Assembly: GCA_944472135.2 (NCBI GenBank)
Contig: OX235270.1
Coordinates: forward strand, 78,997,168-79,061,167
Length of the DNA stretch: 64,000 nt
Direction of reading: 5' to 3'
From: Trichobilharzia regenti
Lineage: Eukaryota; Platyhelminthes; Trematoda; Strigeidida; Schistosomatidae
A model generated the notes under the pieces. That model was not told where the DNA came from. It searched no databases and saw nothing but the letters and a program-made list of their open reading frames with translations. This document shows, piece by piece, positions 46,040 to 59,794 of the stretch. A program made the position numbers and the translations under genes. Positions within the stretch are counted from its first letter, which is position 1, and every line of letters starts with the position of its first letter.

Positions 46040-46622
46040 TTTCGCCTATCTGGGCAGTATCTCCTCCAGTGTCCCGGCTTACCGCATTGAAAACATCAGT
46101 CTTTTCTATCACCCAACTTTAACGCCGCCACCTCCCGCTACAACGCTTCAATTTTCTGCTCGTATTCGTCTGGTTTTCGTTGCTCTATAGCGGCTACAGT
46201 TGTGCTCAGTAGCTGTCTGGTCACCTTCGCCAGCTAACTAATATCCATTTGCTGCGTTGCGTTAACTAGTTGTAATCGCTGAGAAATGTGGTCTGGGACA
46301 CTCTCGATGAATTGGGAAGGCAGTAACTGCGCTTCTGATTCTTCATCCAAAGTGCGAAGTAGATTCGTCAACACTAATGGGTCTCCATCAGGTCCCAGGT
46401 TCATTGAACGGGACTGCTGCACTGGTAGCTGTATGTCTGTTGCGCTGTCAATCTCCGACACCAATCGTTCAACCAATGTCTTCCAAGACGCTGTGCCGTT
46501 TGACCTTTCTACGCTGTGATATGCCGCTTTCTCTCGGCCTCTCAACAGGTCCCCAGGACAACTGCCTTCGCCGCCTGTTGCATGACACCTACCAGCTCAG
46601 CAATGGCCTCGAAGTCACGTAA
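46040..46622 (-). pseudogene. Gypsy Gag with CCHC zinc knuckle
   Basis: The frame 46545-46234 has SWKTLVERLVSEIDSAT and LPSQFIESVPDHISQRL, plausible Gag capsid text. Near 46090-46045 follows CFQCGKPGHWRRYC, a perfect C-x2-C-x4-H-x4-C nucleocapsid knuckle. The frame is broken. Confidence 0.75.
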
Positions 46623-47001
46623 GAAGCTCCGTATGTCTCCTTCTTCAAACGCAGATGGCCATGGGATCTTCATTTTTGGAGGCAGCGACTCCAATTTTAA
46701 CAACAGAAGACAAGGGCCGGCAGCAGATCGTTTTTATCACGGAAATCAGCACGTATTTATATATATTTCATGTACATTATTATAGCTTATTCGAGCAGAC
46801 AAACACAGTCTTCTGATTGGTTGTTTCGGGTTTCTCGGAAAGTTAGGCCATGTATCCGCGAATCATATTTGCCCACGTTAAGTCTGCTGTGACTGGTTGT
46901 CGAATCAGACTTTTTCATATTTTCTCACGGCCAATATCAGTGACCTAGACACTGACGTAGATTAATGTCTACCAATTGGCTAGTGGCCTGCTCTCATCAC
47001 A

Positions 47002-48590
47002 GCTGTACTGGAAGGTCGCCTGGATAGCGAAGGGTGTATGACACTAACTTGGGTTTCTGCAGCTGCCGGGAACAATGAGCCTGCAGTTTTGTCCCTCACG
47101 TGGAATAGGCGACTTAAATGACTGCCAGTAATAATCGTCCTAGTCAATTTCTGGCTAGGGTGTCTCCCTAAGCCGAGACACCACTACTGAAATTGCTCTG
47201 TTTCACGCATCGAATAGCTCGATCTTCAAATTTTTTATTATACAAGCAAATATTCCAGTTATAAGGAGTTGCGGCCCACTGTCGTGAGAAGGACCGTCGA
47301 TGCTGCCCTGACCTGGAGTTGGATTTGCTAAATCGTGCGCGTAGACTGGAAATTTTAATTTCTAGCACTTCCATCTTGTTCGTTAATGGTGAAAATAAAT
47401 TCTTTCACAATTCAAGTAAACAGAGCCGTACACCCACATCCAAAGTTATCTGGCTCCACAGGGTGGGGCTGTAAATATCTGCTTGCTAATAGGTGAACGA
47501 TTGGAATAACATTCCCATGCTGTTGTATATGCAGTTAATTCCCGGAACTGATTACGAAAATCTATCTGCTAATAAACCGCAAAAAGCTCGCTAGTGCATT
47601 TCAGATGCCCTCCTCCGGATGAGGCCACATCAGCTTCCCATTCAGTTTAAATATCTGTGGGAGCTGATTTCGACTCGGCATTCCTAAACGTGATACAAAT
47701 TAAATTCATTTACACAAATTAAGCAATTACGTGATTGACACAGGTGGCCATGTGTGACGTCAGCACTCAATAAATTCAGTTATGATATTTTACACTTCTC
47801 TTGAAAAGTGGAACACACTGGTGGTGCAGAAAATATCGTAAAATTAGGCAGACATAGTACCGTTAACCGCTGGTAATTATGCCATCGAATTATACCACAA
47901 GAAAACATTCAGGAATAATTCGTTAGTGGTTTGAGGGACAAAAATGTTAAAGAGAAACACACTAGGAAAAAGTTCCATAATTTTGTCCCACCACAATTCC
48001 ATATTTCTCAACCGCCGATTTTTCCCTTGAACGTGAACGTAGTGTGTTCAGAAGGTTGACACTGTTAGCAATTTACAAGATTCTCACTTTACGGAAGTTT
48101 TCCGATGAGTTTTCAGCCTCTTAATTTGTGTTGCTTCCACTCGCACTGATGATTTTCGATGGACTTCTGAAAATACGCTTCGTTAATGGGTAACTATCAT
48201 TGAAGCGGCTTGTTAGAGTCAACTTGCAAGAAACACAGAGTATCAGACTACGTGACTGTGGAATATCGAAGGAGAAAATATTGTGCGTATAAACCGAGTC
48301 GAAAAAATCCATTGGGACCCATATGATCGCAGTCACTGGTAACCACCAAAACGGCTAACCAGGTTCAAGAGAGTGTACGATGTAAAAAGCCCCCTGTCCG
48401 TATAGAAAAGTAAAACACCATTAGAATGATCATATTTTACATTTGTATTCATCACAGATATTTTCAAACAAGTCGTAACATAACTACACATAACCGCACA
48501 CGATAGCGTCTACCTACAGGGAATCAAAAATCCAAGTGACCGCTACTGTTCTAGCCAATGAAAAAACAGCCAGAAGCGAGCTAAATAGAA
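47002..48590. other. Intergenic, no feature recognised
   Basis: No domain, RNA gene or known repeat was seen. Confidence 0.4.
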
Positions 48591-48596
48591 AGCACG

Positions 48597-48909
48597 ATGG
48601 ATTTTTCATCGCCGATACTGGATTTTTGGATGGCAGATGACCTCACATTTGACAGTTTGCACCAGTCACGTACTTTTTCAACAGTCCGTTTTCAATATGA
48701 TTCTATTTGAAATGGTTTAGTTTTGTTTTGGACTCAGTCGCGTCTATTTGGGACGATTTGGTTTTTTTTATTTGGTCGAAGACTGAGAGCCCATTCCTTC
48801 AGAGAGTTATTCGACCAGTGGGTGAAACGGATATAGTTGTGCTCACACTGGGTAATGTTTTTTCTTTGAGCAGCCAGACTTTAGAAGAAGAAATGTGTAT
48901 GAAAGGGGT
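48597..48909 (+). CDS. Possible exons of an unknown gene
   Basis: An ATG at 48597 starts a 38-codon frame (MDFSSPILDFWMADDLTF...). A second, longer frame (about 48707-48909, ending in EEEMCMKG) is followed by a good donor, GTAAGTG. I could not join them in one frame with a convincing intron. The composition is less AT-biased than the surroundings. It may be the 5' end of a host gene broken up by the LINE downstream, or chance. Confidence 0.2.
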
Positions 48910-48959
48910 AAGTGTTGACTTCAGAACGATTTTGGAGAGATGATTTATCGACGCTCAAG

Positions 48960-50190
48960 TTAAAACCATTAAAAACCATATGAATTATAGTTCAACAAGA
49001 AACGGCCCTAAAGATTCTAAAAGTTAGGACGTGCTGACCTATAAGGTGTCTCATGAATCTGTGTTAGGCCCAAAGGATCACATCCTGGCAGGAGGCTTAG
49101 GAGACTATTAGATGTTTTAGGCAGAAACGTTATTTCTTGTTTGAATCTCAACAATTATCATTCTCTGTTAAAAAAGGATCTAAATTTGCATTCGAATGTC
49201 GAGCTGTCAAAATGCACACTGCTGTACTAAAGATAGGGATGATCCAGTCTGTGACCACTACCATATCCGCTTATCAGCATATGTCCGCCCTCCTTCTTTT
49301 GTGATGTTGAACTCCGAGATGGTGGTCGTATAATTGCAGTTCTTTGTGCCTGTCCCAGTCATACAGCACATAAATCCTCAGTAGCCTTCTTGGTAAACAC
49401 TTACTAGTAAGTCTCCAGATATAGGTATGAGGTCCAGCTTCCAGTTTCGAATAATGGAAGTTCTAGGTTGATAATTTTGTGCGATTGTTCACTCTTAATA
49501 CCAATGAAAATAGCTATTTCAGAAAGACCATTTCTGGCGGGAGCTGTGACCTAACTATATGTATATGAAGCCGTGTTGAGACCTCAACAAACGGTTGGAC
49601 TGGCCAAAGAAATGGATTCTTCCACCCAGAGCAGTGAAGCGCCCATCTATGATCACTGTGCAAGTTTCAGCTCATACGACGCAAACGAAACTGCAGTCCC
49701 ATAAGTTTTGATCTGAGAACTATGGCATACTGTCACGCGGTGATGGATTGCAGCTTAATACCCTTAAGGACATTCACTAGAATCACCAGTTCTTATACAT
49801 CTCTGACGAGACTGAAGCCAGGAAACTGGAGCCATGTAGCCAGGTGTTGTCCTGTTGGTTTGGGGGACTTATATATTCTGGAAAGGTTATAAGAGGTCCG
49901 CACGCATGACACTTGATATCAGGAGTTTATCACGTGACAAAAACTCAGTAGTTTAAATCTCCCCTCTTTATTATGTAGTACGCAGATACGGGATCTAATC
50001 GCTAACTCACAAAGTATACTGGATGACTATGAACTTGATCTACTTCCCTTTGAATTTTCCACCAGGTTGCAACATCTCACGAGGTATATCATAAGGGTCA
50101 TATATTCAAGTAAGAACTTTACATCTGGTGCTTGAAACCAATTTTCAGACGTGGTGTCTGCGCCCTAAAGAAACTATTTCAAGAAGGGAT
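48960..50190. other. Intergenic, no feature recognised
   Basis: May include decayed 5' LINE sequence, but no motif was firm enough to call. Confidence 0.35.
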
Positions 50191-50217
50191 TAAACAAGTG
50201 CAGGTATTTACCAGAAA

Positions 50218-52837
50218 ATGATTAAAATAGTCCTGAAGCTCAGATGTGTTCATGCGATGGACCCTCCCCTCACAGAGCTCCCTGACTCCATATGGTGCCA
50301 CTTCACCGTTGGGTACTGCAAATATCTAGTGGGCAGCATTTATCGATCACCTTCATGTGGAGCAGACCACAACCAGGTACTGCTAAATACAATTCAGCAA
50401 CTCAAGACATGGGTTATGATCAAATTGTCATAGCTGGTGACTTCAATGCCCCATCTCTTAACTTGGTGTCGGGAAAAGCCCATGATAGATTTGATCGAAA
50501 TCTGCTGCATACCATCAGGAAGGCTGGATTCACTGAAAATGTCAAGATGGATACTAGATGGGGCCCTGATGGGAAGTCTTCTAGACTGGATTACGTGCTC
50601 ACTAGTGACCAGCTACTAGTGGAAAACGTTCAGATCACGACTCCCATAGGTAGTAGTGACCACGCGGTCATAGTATTCGACATAGTCCTCCGCGAGCGCT
50701 TACAGTGGGACAATACACAGCCCTATCTGTGTTATAACAAAGCCAACTACACCAAAATGCGAAGACTTCTGTCTGAAGCAAACTGGCCTAAAAAATGGAC
50801 AGAGCTAACAGTAGAAGAACACTGGAGAGTGGTAAAGGAGATCATTCACCAGGCGGTCTCAGACACTGTTCCTTTAGTCACACCAAAAGCTAGGAAGCAA
50901 CGATCATGGCTAAAAAGGGGGACACAACGCCTTCTGCAGGCGAAGCGAAAAGCCTGGTTTGCGTGGCGACGATCGAAGAGTCAACCCGAACATGAAGTGT
51001 ACCTTGAACTCAGGAATCGATGTAACATACGAGTCCGGAGCGATAGAAGGACATTTCAGGGAAACCTCGCCAATAAGCTTCTCGTGAACCCCAAAAGCCT
51101 ATACAGGTTTATGTCCGAAAGAAAACCGACCAACCAGGGAGCATGCAATCTAGTGGGTTCTGATGGGAAATCTCTTACTAGTCTTGAAATGGCAGAGACA
51201 TTCAGCCTAGCCTTTCACAGGCAACTATACAGTAACGAGGATATTACCCCACAGAACATCCAGATTACATCGCAAAACCAACACGCGAAAACCTGCTGGG
51301 TACATTTCAAATTACCCCGGCTATGGTACTTGCAAAATTGGGAAGGTTGGCTTCGGGAAAGTCTTCAGGTTGTGATGACATCAGACCATCTGTCCTGAAG
51401 CAGTGTTCAGAAAGTCTCTGCCAACCCCTAAGTGATCTGTTCCAACACTCCCTTGATGTAGGGAAACTTCCATGTGAATGGAAACGAGCAATCCTATCCC
51501 CTATCTTCAAGGGTGGTGACCGGCAGAATGCGACCAGTTACAGACCAGTTGCTCTACTTCCAGTGATATCGAAGATATTGGAAAGTCTCATTGACGACCA
51601 CATGAGAAAATACTTCGATGGGACTAACCTTCTTCACGAAGCACAGCACGGTTTCAGGAGGGGAAGATCCTGCGTGACGAATCTTCTACTAGCTTGGAAC
51701 GATTGGACACTATCCTGGGACAAAAAGGTACCAGCCCACGTGATCTTTCTCGACTTTGCGAAAGCATTCGACACAGTTCACCATGGTCTGCTCCTTCACA
51801 AAATAAGCAAGGCGGGTGTTTCTGGAGCACTTCTCGCATGGCTGAAAGATTACTTAGGCGAGAGAGAATTCTGCACCAAAGTCAACCGCATCCGATCATC
51901 CTGGCACACCTCGGCATCAGGGGTTCCTCAGGGTTCTATCCTAGGGCCGTTGATGTTTTTGATTTTTATCAATGACCTGCCCTCCCAACTAAACTGCTCT
52001 GCGCTTCTTTACGCTGACGACGTAAAGATTTGGAGAGCAATAAACTCATCGGAAGACTCAGATAGATTGCAGGCTGACCTGCAAACTCTGGGAAACTGGG
52101 CGCTGGCTAACGGAATGCCTTTCAACCTAAAGAAGTGCAAAGTAGTGCAACTTCATTCCGGCAGGTCACAGAGTGTAAATTACACCCTTGGTGGCCAGAA
52201 CTTGAGTTGTGTTCCATCAGAGCGTGATCTAGGTCTTATTCTAACAGAAAAGCTAGACACCAGTGGAAATTACTCGAGGGACGTCGCCAAAGCCTACGCA
52301 ACTTTACACTTTATGCATAGGCAGCTGGGAGCTCTCACTCCCGAACTGTTCTTAAGGTTATATAAGGCATATGTGAGGCCACACCTTGAGGTGCATAATA
52401 TCATTGCACCTCCGCTACTCAAAAGGGATGCTAACATTCTAGAAAGTGTCCAGAGACGAGCGACAAAATGGGTGATCGGCCTCCGCAACAAATCATATGA
52501 GGAAAGACTAAAGAAATTAGGTCTTTTCACACTTAGTTACCGTAGGCACAGGGGAGACCTCATCACCGTCTACCAGATCCTAAATGACCAGGCCCACCCA
52601 AATAAAAGCATCCTGCCATTAAGTGATTATAGGCTTCCACGAGGTAACCCGCTAAGGATAGCACACCAGAGACCAAAGACTCGAGTGCGATCACATTTCT
52701 TTTCGCTTCGTGTTTGCCGTCTCTGGAACGCTTTACCGGCGGCCGTGACTACAGCGCCATCTCTGGAGATTTTTAAGCGGAAGCTAGACAATCATGCAGA
52801 AATGCAAGGTTTGTGTCTCAATGGCTTATCCTCATAA
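50218..52837 (+). pseudogene. CR1-like LINE ORF2: endonuclease-reverse transcriptase
   Basis: The endonuclease begins at 50218 in one frame (VGSIYRSPSCG), shifts near 50410 and continues at 50420-51280 with IVIAGDFNAPSLN, SSRLDYVLTSD and the SDHAVIVFD box, all intact. A frame break near 51290-51323 leads to a 504-codon RT frame (51323-52837). It contains SYRPVALLPVISKILES, HGFRRGRSCVTN, VIFLDFAKAFDTVHH, GVPQGSILGPLMFLIFINDL, the intact catalytic ALLYADDVKI and a complete C-terminal region. The N-terminal endonuclease (TETW region) is missing, so this is a 5'-truncated insertion with only two frame breaks. It makes no ORF1. Confidence 0.92.
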
Positions 52838-53230
52838 AACTTGAAACCACACTGTCAATGGATAAGCGTACAAACTAAATCCCCACGACCTATTCTGCCT
52901 TCTCTCACTCTATCTTTTCCTTAGGTCACCTTTATTATTCCACTTATCTCAACCTATATTATCTACACTACAACCTATTATTATTATTATTCTGCTTTTA
53001 TGACTACACCGAATGACCAACGGGAGTTAGGTCAAACTCCATTCACGGCAGCAATACAGTCCTAACATACTGCATACTACAAACCACATCTCGACCAATC
53101 CCCGCACCACTCCTCCTGGAGTCTACCAGAGCTAAAGCAGTCGAGTGGCGGGACTTACTACGCAGAAGCTCACCGAAGATCTGGAACCTCTACCTCACAA
53201 TCAAGAAGCGAGCTCAAAGAAATCACTTGT
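52838..53230 (+). mobile_element. 3' untranslated region of the CR1-like LINE
   Basis: It follows the ORF2 stop, has an ATT repeat near 52978-52992 and conserved-looking GC-rich text to about 53230. The exact 3' end is uncertain. Confidence 0.5.
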
Positions 53231-53572
53231 TTATACTAGCTCGTAATCAGGATATTGGATTCTCACCAGAAATCGTAATCATCTGAATATGTGTTACAAA
53301 TTTCCTTCTTCATGTGGTACACCAAACATATAATTAGTATGAGTGATGTATGTTGATAAGATATAAAGTTAACCTACAGAAATGATAGGATATAATGGAT
53401 AACCATTCGCTTTTTTCGTGAAATTCTGAAAATAAATGGAATCAAAGGAATAAGTTCATGGTTGTTCAGCTTGTGGGGTTCTAGAACTGTAGCAGAAAAA
53501 CATAATGTTGATTGAACGCGGGTGGTTTAAAAGTTCGGAATATGGAGATAATCAACATAGCGTCTGTCTGTC

Positions 53573-56500
53573 ATGATGTGGTATTCACTGTTCCTACTTA
53601 GTGGTAAGTACTTTATCGCAATACAGAAAATAAATTGTCATTTGCGACTTATTCTTTCTTCGGAATTAGTCATATCAAATAGTAGACATGCAAGTATACA
53701 GGTGTATACACATGATAACTAGTATATATATTGGTTTGTTTACTGAATATATCATAGTTAGAAATTTTTTCTCTCTTGCGTTTGGAGGATATCTTTTTTC
53801 TTACAGACACTGGATATTTTAATATACGGCGGTGCTAACTGTTGACAGTGAGTAACACGTTTGTAACATTACAGGTTTTGGTACTCATCTGATGTGATTA
53901 ACTTTGAGCGATTGGTGTAATTTATGTGACTTCGGTACAAATTCCTAAACTCTGACTGTAGGAAAAACCAAAAGTCACTGCTTTAATGAGCCATTTTACT
54001 AGTGTTGAGTGTCTAGTACAATGTTAGTCCTAACTCAGCTCTCCGAACGTTCACCAGCAGCGTTCTGGTTTATTTAAACAGGTCACTTTTCATCTGTCAC
54101 TAGGTAATTCAGTCATCAGAATCATCCAACCAACAAAATACGTGAGTTGTGCTTATGACTTTCAATCTTTTACGATGCCATAGATGTAGGTAGTCTTAGT
54201 CTTTTAGATTTTCCATGAAGCATCTTAAAATGTACTATTTATGTACTATAGTGTACATCTTAACACAGTAACGTAGCTTTGTTTATTTTCTTGAGTCTCT
54301 TGGTAGACGTGCGATGATCGAGATGTGACAAGATGCGCATTCAGTTACAACGTCACTGTCGTCAACCGCCTCCCCTGCCCATTTATTTGTACTATAACTC
54401 TGTGATTGTGTGTTGTTTTGCTTAGATTCCCTTGTTAACATGTTTTGGTATAGATGGATGATTCCATTGTCAAGCATTAAGTCAGATTTGTCCTGCAAAT
54501 AAGTTTACTGTTCTGCATGTGTCAAATTCCTGTTGTTAGCTTTCTAAAATGAAACAATAGGTACTCCTGCCATGTAAAACGTGCAAAGATGTAAGGTACT
54601 ACGAAAGCAGGCTCGAGTGAAACTTAAGTCCTAAAAACTAGAAGTATCTGGATTTTTAGGAAAGGTAAGTAAATGTAAAGTAGAAAATATTAAGGTAATG
54701 AGACCACAGTTGTAGGCAAAATAATCAAATGAAGAGTAGTTAAGACTTTCGGAAACTGGATAATAACAAGAAGTGAACACATTTGATTCACTGAGGATGG
54801 TTTTCAGTCATATCAAAAAGAGGTTTCACTTCAATCAAGCGGTCAGTGTGGCTGACCACTTGTCCCAGATAACTACCTTAATTGGATTTCATAACATCGT
54901 TGGTTGACTTCTCCATTCCCAACACAAGCGTCAGTAATACTGATCATAATACTTCACTTAGCTGGTCTTTTTTTATTTTTATGCTTCAATAGCTATGTGA
55001 GCTGGAATTTTAACAAAGCGAACCCCTAAAAACATATGTCCTTTCATGGGTAGTCATATTTTGCTGCTGGAGAAAGCATTTTTTTATTTATTTTTTTATT
55101 TATGATTTACAGCTTGATTCCACACTATATTTTTGGTACAAGTATGGAATTTTCAGCATGGATATCGGTAGCCCAAATTTTGCAGACCGACCATAGATAT
55201 CAGCTGTGCGTCGGTAGGGGATCGAACCTCGGACCATGTGCATGGTCGGCAAGAGTCCTAACCACTGTGCCACCGACGCATCATGGAATTCCCCATCTTT
55301 TATTGTTCTTTCTTCACCTATGTAGCCGTCCACGTCCTGTGGGTGTTTTGTTTACCTTAAACATTGCTTATCAAAATAATGAAATTCAAATTTGCTTTCA
55401 GGAATCAGTAAATCTCGTTTATAAATCATAGACATCGCACTTCCGGGATGAACTATTGAAGATAGCTTTACAGATAATTTATTCACTAATCTTTTCATCA
55501 CATCCGTGTGATTACCGAAATGATCAATGATAATATGACATACTATTGTAGCTCATTCTGATAGCACCCTGAATTGTACACTGGCTTAATTTAGGATTTG
55601 CACCATTCTGTTCTTCCAGAATAAGTTTTATTTGTTCTAGAATAATTAGTGAAAAACGCTTATGACTTTCGAAGCATCGCCGAATTTTCTTCATTTTCCA
55701 CTACTATACACTCTAGATTGTGTTTAGTTTTTGAAATTTTGGCAGAGATCTAACTGCCTTTTCTATGATTATACGTCTAATTATGATATACATACTTTTT
55801 ATGAACCATATGAATGTGTTTTCTATATATATTGCAGTCATTGAATGTGTATTCACTCTTCCAAATACTAACGAGTCAGCACCTGAAATTCACTTAATAT
55901 CAGCACCCGTTGGCGATCGTGTTGTTCTCTCGTGTGGGAATGTAAACAATAGTCATCGTATTTATGAATGGTTAGAGAACGGAAGGCCATTGGAAATGAC
56001 TGGAGACAACCTCACTCTTCATTTGAATGGGAGTCTTGACTTTCGTCTTCGAATGGAAAATGCGGATAGAATTGTAACCTGTCGGTCGTACAATTCTTTT
56101 CCAAATGGTACTCAAGACTCCTTACTTGAATATTCATATGGTTTCGTACCAATTGGTATGTAGTAATTTTTTAAATTAGAATTTCTATCAAACGTTACCG
56201 AATAGTGAGGGTACATTTCGTAGTTATAAAATTGTCGGTGATAATCATCTCATTATCCTTCAATAAGTGCCTTGAATTCATTCCTTGTTAACGTTAAGCA
56301 GTGTGTCTGAATCGGGTTTATAAAGAGATATACTGAGTAAGGAAAGATTTAGTCTATTCTGCTGTATCGAACCAAGTGGACTCAAACCTACGCACTTATA
56401 TCTGATTGTGTAGTCATCAACAAAAAATTGAATTACACTTAAGATTATTCACTCACTGAGTTCATCTATGATCAGCCATACATACCGTAGTGTTGTAAAG

Positions 56501-58253
56501 AAGAAAATAAATATATTGATCACACTGAATTCCGATTTTAACTTTACTTTTTCATGATGTAATGAGTAGGTTTAAAAGAAAAGTTTTATTAGGGTACTTT
56601 TTCAATAGCTCCATCTACTGAGGCTTGTCAGCCAGAAGATATAACCAGACGTCACATTGGAATTGTCGCTGGTTGCAAAGAGCACTGAAATCTATGGTTT
56701 CCAGTTAATATTTCACTATAGTTGTGATATGGCTGACTGGCTTAAATATCGAATTTCATGTTGGGGTTGAATCCGCTCATGCCTTATCCGTGTTATTTAA
56801 ATGTTGCCCATCGCATAATACATAAAGATAAGTCTAGTCATTCAGTTACATTGATGTGGTTGAAGCATGGCGTCTACGTGTAAGGTTTATGGTTGCCTCG
56901 TAAGAAATCATAAGCTACGTGAGTAGGTTCTTGCGAAAATGAAGACCATTGCGTAGAAATTTAATCCACTACAGTCCAAAATTTGATATATTGGCGTGGA
57001 ATGTATGCACTTGTTGTCTCAAAGTGTCAATTCTATTCCTTTTATTTTATTGCATCTTTTACTGGGACTGCTGATATAATTTGCATCTCTTTAATTTCAC
57101 TGATGTGGGAAGCGACAGATCATGCCAGTGTACGAGTCCTTACGATGTTAATATTCACCGGTAGTGTAAAGTATGTATTTTTCAAAGTAACTGATTTTAA
57201 AAACAGGGTTGATAGAAGCGTATTGATTGTTGGTTTGGCTTTTTAACTAATTCTCTTGAAGATAATGAATTGCAGTATTCTCCAAACACTACACATGTTT
57301 AATTTTCCCTTTTTTTAATTATAGTCAAAGCATTTTTGGCTGAAACAGTGCATAATGTAACTGTAGATTGGGGTGCTACATACAGATTTCCATGTGTTTT
57401 TGGAGGAACCAATCCGAGGAAAGATATAATGATGCTAAATGGTGCAGTAAGTTAAATACCATGCTTGTGAATTTCACTGTGTAGCATGGTTTTAAAAAAT
57501 CCATTAAAATATAATTGTACATAGTTGTGGGATTTAGCTTCATTCGCTGGTCTGCTAAAGCTCATAGTTTGTGGTACATCTTTCAACTGGTGAGTTCCTC
57601 GTTCGTGACTCACTCCTCTTAACTCGAAACTGATAAAGTAAACCCTTACACCTTATATATATACTGGGCTGCTAAACTGCATTATTTACAAGTTTAAAAA
57701 ACAGACTAAAATATAACATGTAATCCTTGTTATAAGTTCATAATTCGTTGTGGTGTTATTTTGTTTTCAAATAGGTTATCCTGACAGTACTGTTCAATAC
57801 TCATATTCATAAAGTGGTAATGTCACCGTAATGACTGAAAAATAATAGTGGATAGGTTTATTGAGTCACCAATTCATCTATCTGACACCTAAAAATTTTT
57901 TGAATATTACTGAATATTACAGCCCTCACTGATCTAATGACGCTATCCTCGTGATACCAGTTTTTCATTGATAAACACCTGAAAACGTTATTAGAACAAA
58001 ACATTTAGGAAATTTAACTGCAGCTTGTTTTCTTGGTCAGTTTATATTTCGTTAGTCGACATTCAGACAATTCAGACATCTGAAAATTATGTCCAAGGAA
58101 GTTCTTTATATATTCTCATTATTACTGTTTTGTATGACTCAAAGGTTGTTACTGAAATGGAACATAACATCACTGAAGACTCAGTTGTGGAGTGCAAAGT
58201 TCAAAATAATCTCAGCACAGTACACGATGTCGCTTATATCAAAGTTCGCCCTG
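53573..58253 (+). CDS. Secreted or membrane immunoglobulin-superfamily protein (5' exons)
   Basis: Exon 1 (53573-53603) encodes MMWYSLFLLSG, a signal-peptide start, and ends at GTAAGT. Exon 2 (55838-56155) holds one Ig-like domain: first cysteine in RVVLSC, tryptophan in YEWLENGRP, second cysteine in IVTCRSY, with five N-glycosylation sequons. Exon 3 (57325-57446) carries YRFPCVF, and exon 4 (58145-58253) VVECKVQNN and AYIKVRP, together a second Ig domain split in two. All joins are GT-AG and in frame (phases 1, 1, 0, 1). Ig domains in this setting suggest an extracellular adhesion or receptor protein. I cannot name the family. The 3' part is missing: the phase-1 end at 58253 needs a further exon. 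Confidence 0.72.
53604..55837 (+). other. Intron 1 of the Ig gene (2234 nt)
   Basis: Contains SINE copy 6 at 55109-55280. No other feature was recognised. Confidence 0.6.
55109..55280 (-). mobile_element. tRNA-headed SINE, copy 6
   Basis: On the minus strand it has the GCGTCGGTGGCACAGTGG head, B box GGTTCGATCCCC and GCTGAAAATTCCATACTTG tail. It lies in intron 1 of the Ig gene, antisense to it. Confidence 0.9.
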
Positions 58254-59794
58254 GTCAGTATTATCTTTTACTGATGTCATCCAGTAATATTTGAAAATGT
58301 GTTTTATACTTATTGTACTTTTGGTTTTGTGTGTTTTGTGGTTTTATTCTAATGTAGACTGTATTACATGTTGCATGGTATTTTATTTTATGTCATGTTG
58401 ATAACGACCTACTCAGACCAGTCTTTTGGTGTATTATAAACCATAGCAAATACATAGAATAACATTATTTGCCACTTAGGGTTTCATTTTTGTCTTGATA
58501 TTATTTTCACGAGACAAGACACTAATAACAGGAAGTTTTCGTTATCTTTATTAGTTAAATTACTCTTGTATGGGTGTCTGTCATGCTAAATAAAAGAGAT
58601 AACGGTACTGTTTTAAGACTAACATGCCTAAAATCTTTTTCTTTTACTGCCGTGCCCTTGCATATATTCGATGGGAGTTTATTTTTTCGTCCCTCCAGAG
58701 TTTTATGATGACATGTATCTCACTTATTGCAGTTGTTTAGACTACATAATAGATCAGAGGACCAAAGTGTTAATACGCTAGGGATTAATATTTATTCATC
58801 CCCATAACACCTCAAAAACAGTAGTTTTTGAAGATGAGATAACCCATGCATATGGTTATAAGCAATATTTCCGGAAATTATTACCAGGGAAATCAAACAG
58901 CAATCTTATAATGTCGGAAATTTCCAAATGTAGTCAGGTAATAACAAAGTAGCCTAGCAACATCGTTGTTTTGGATGCATTCATCCTGGGGATGTGTTTG
59001 CATACTGCGTAGTAGTCACAAATAACGCAAAAGCTTTCCAATTTTCTTTGATTTCTCCGGTAAATTTTGGTTTGTAACGACGCTAGCCGTAAAAGGTAAT
59101 TGTGTAATTAATTCTCTCTTGAATAATAATGCTCGGGATTCATTTGTATTCATTAGTCCATACAGTGAATGAAAGTATTGTAAACTTAGAGGTCAGTTAT
59201 TTCTATTATTACTCTCTGTAGTATTCTTATACATTTGTCGTAATTTATTATATTGGATTGATACAGTACTATCCTCCTTCGACCAAATGTACTTGGTAAA
59301 GGAGTTATCTGATAGTAGTTTTCACGACTGTTTGACATTAGAAAACACTGAATTTGTCGCTCTCCATTTATAGGGTTTCCTAATTTTTTTTATGGTCATT
59401 ATTTGATTAATAGTATAGTAGTCCTATCTAGCAATAATAGTCACTAGTTTATCTCTTCACCCGAGCAACAAGCTAACGGTTGCAACCGTTTTTACTACTT
59501 TTATTTCTACAGCTATAAATGTGGACTGTGTGAACCACAATATACAATGCCTTAAGTTTTCCATGAACTGTACCATTACTGACTCTTTCGTTGGAAAAAC
59601 TAGGACAAACTTACAACAATCTGTCCATAACTTCTTAGTGATATGGTAAATTAATGTCATACCAAATGTCTGGATTGTGATTGTGGTTTAGCTAATTTCC
59701 AATATGATTTTTCTGGGGAAAATTTTGGTGACGTCCCAAATGTAGTCTTAAGTGCTCTTTCGCGGTGAGATGAACTCGATATATTTTATCACAG

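Larger units (their letters stand above)
42485..47001 (-). mobile_element. Ty3/gypsy LTR retrotransposon, degenerate and interrupted
   Basis: The 5' LTR is 47001-46697 and the 3' LTR 42789-42485, about 305 bp each and closely similar. A polypurine tract (GACGGGGGATGAG) ends at 42790, next to the 3' LTR. Between them in minus-strand order are Gag, a CCHC zinc knuckle, protease, RT, RNase H start, and then the integrase C-terminal region. A SINE (45049-45240) and Penelope pieces (43300-44385) interrupt it. The integrase catalytic core is missing. A CCHC knuckle argues against the CsRn1/Boudicca group, which has CHCC. Confidence 0.88.
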
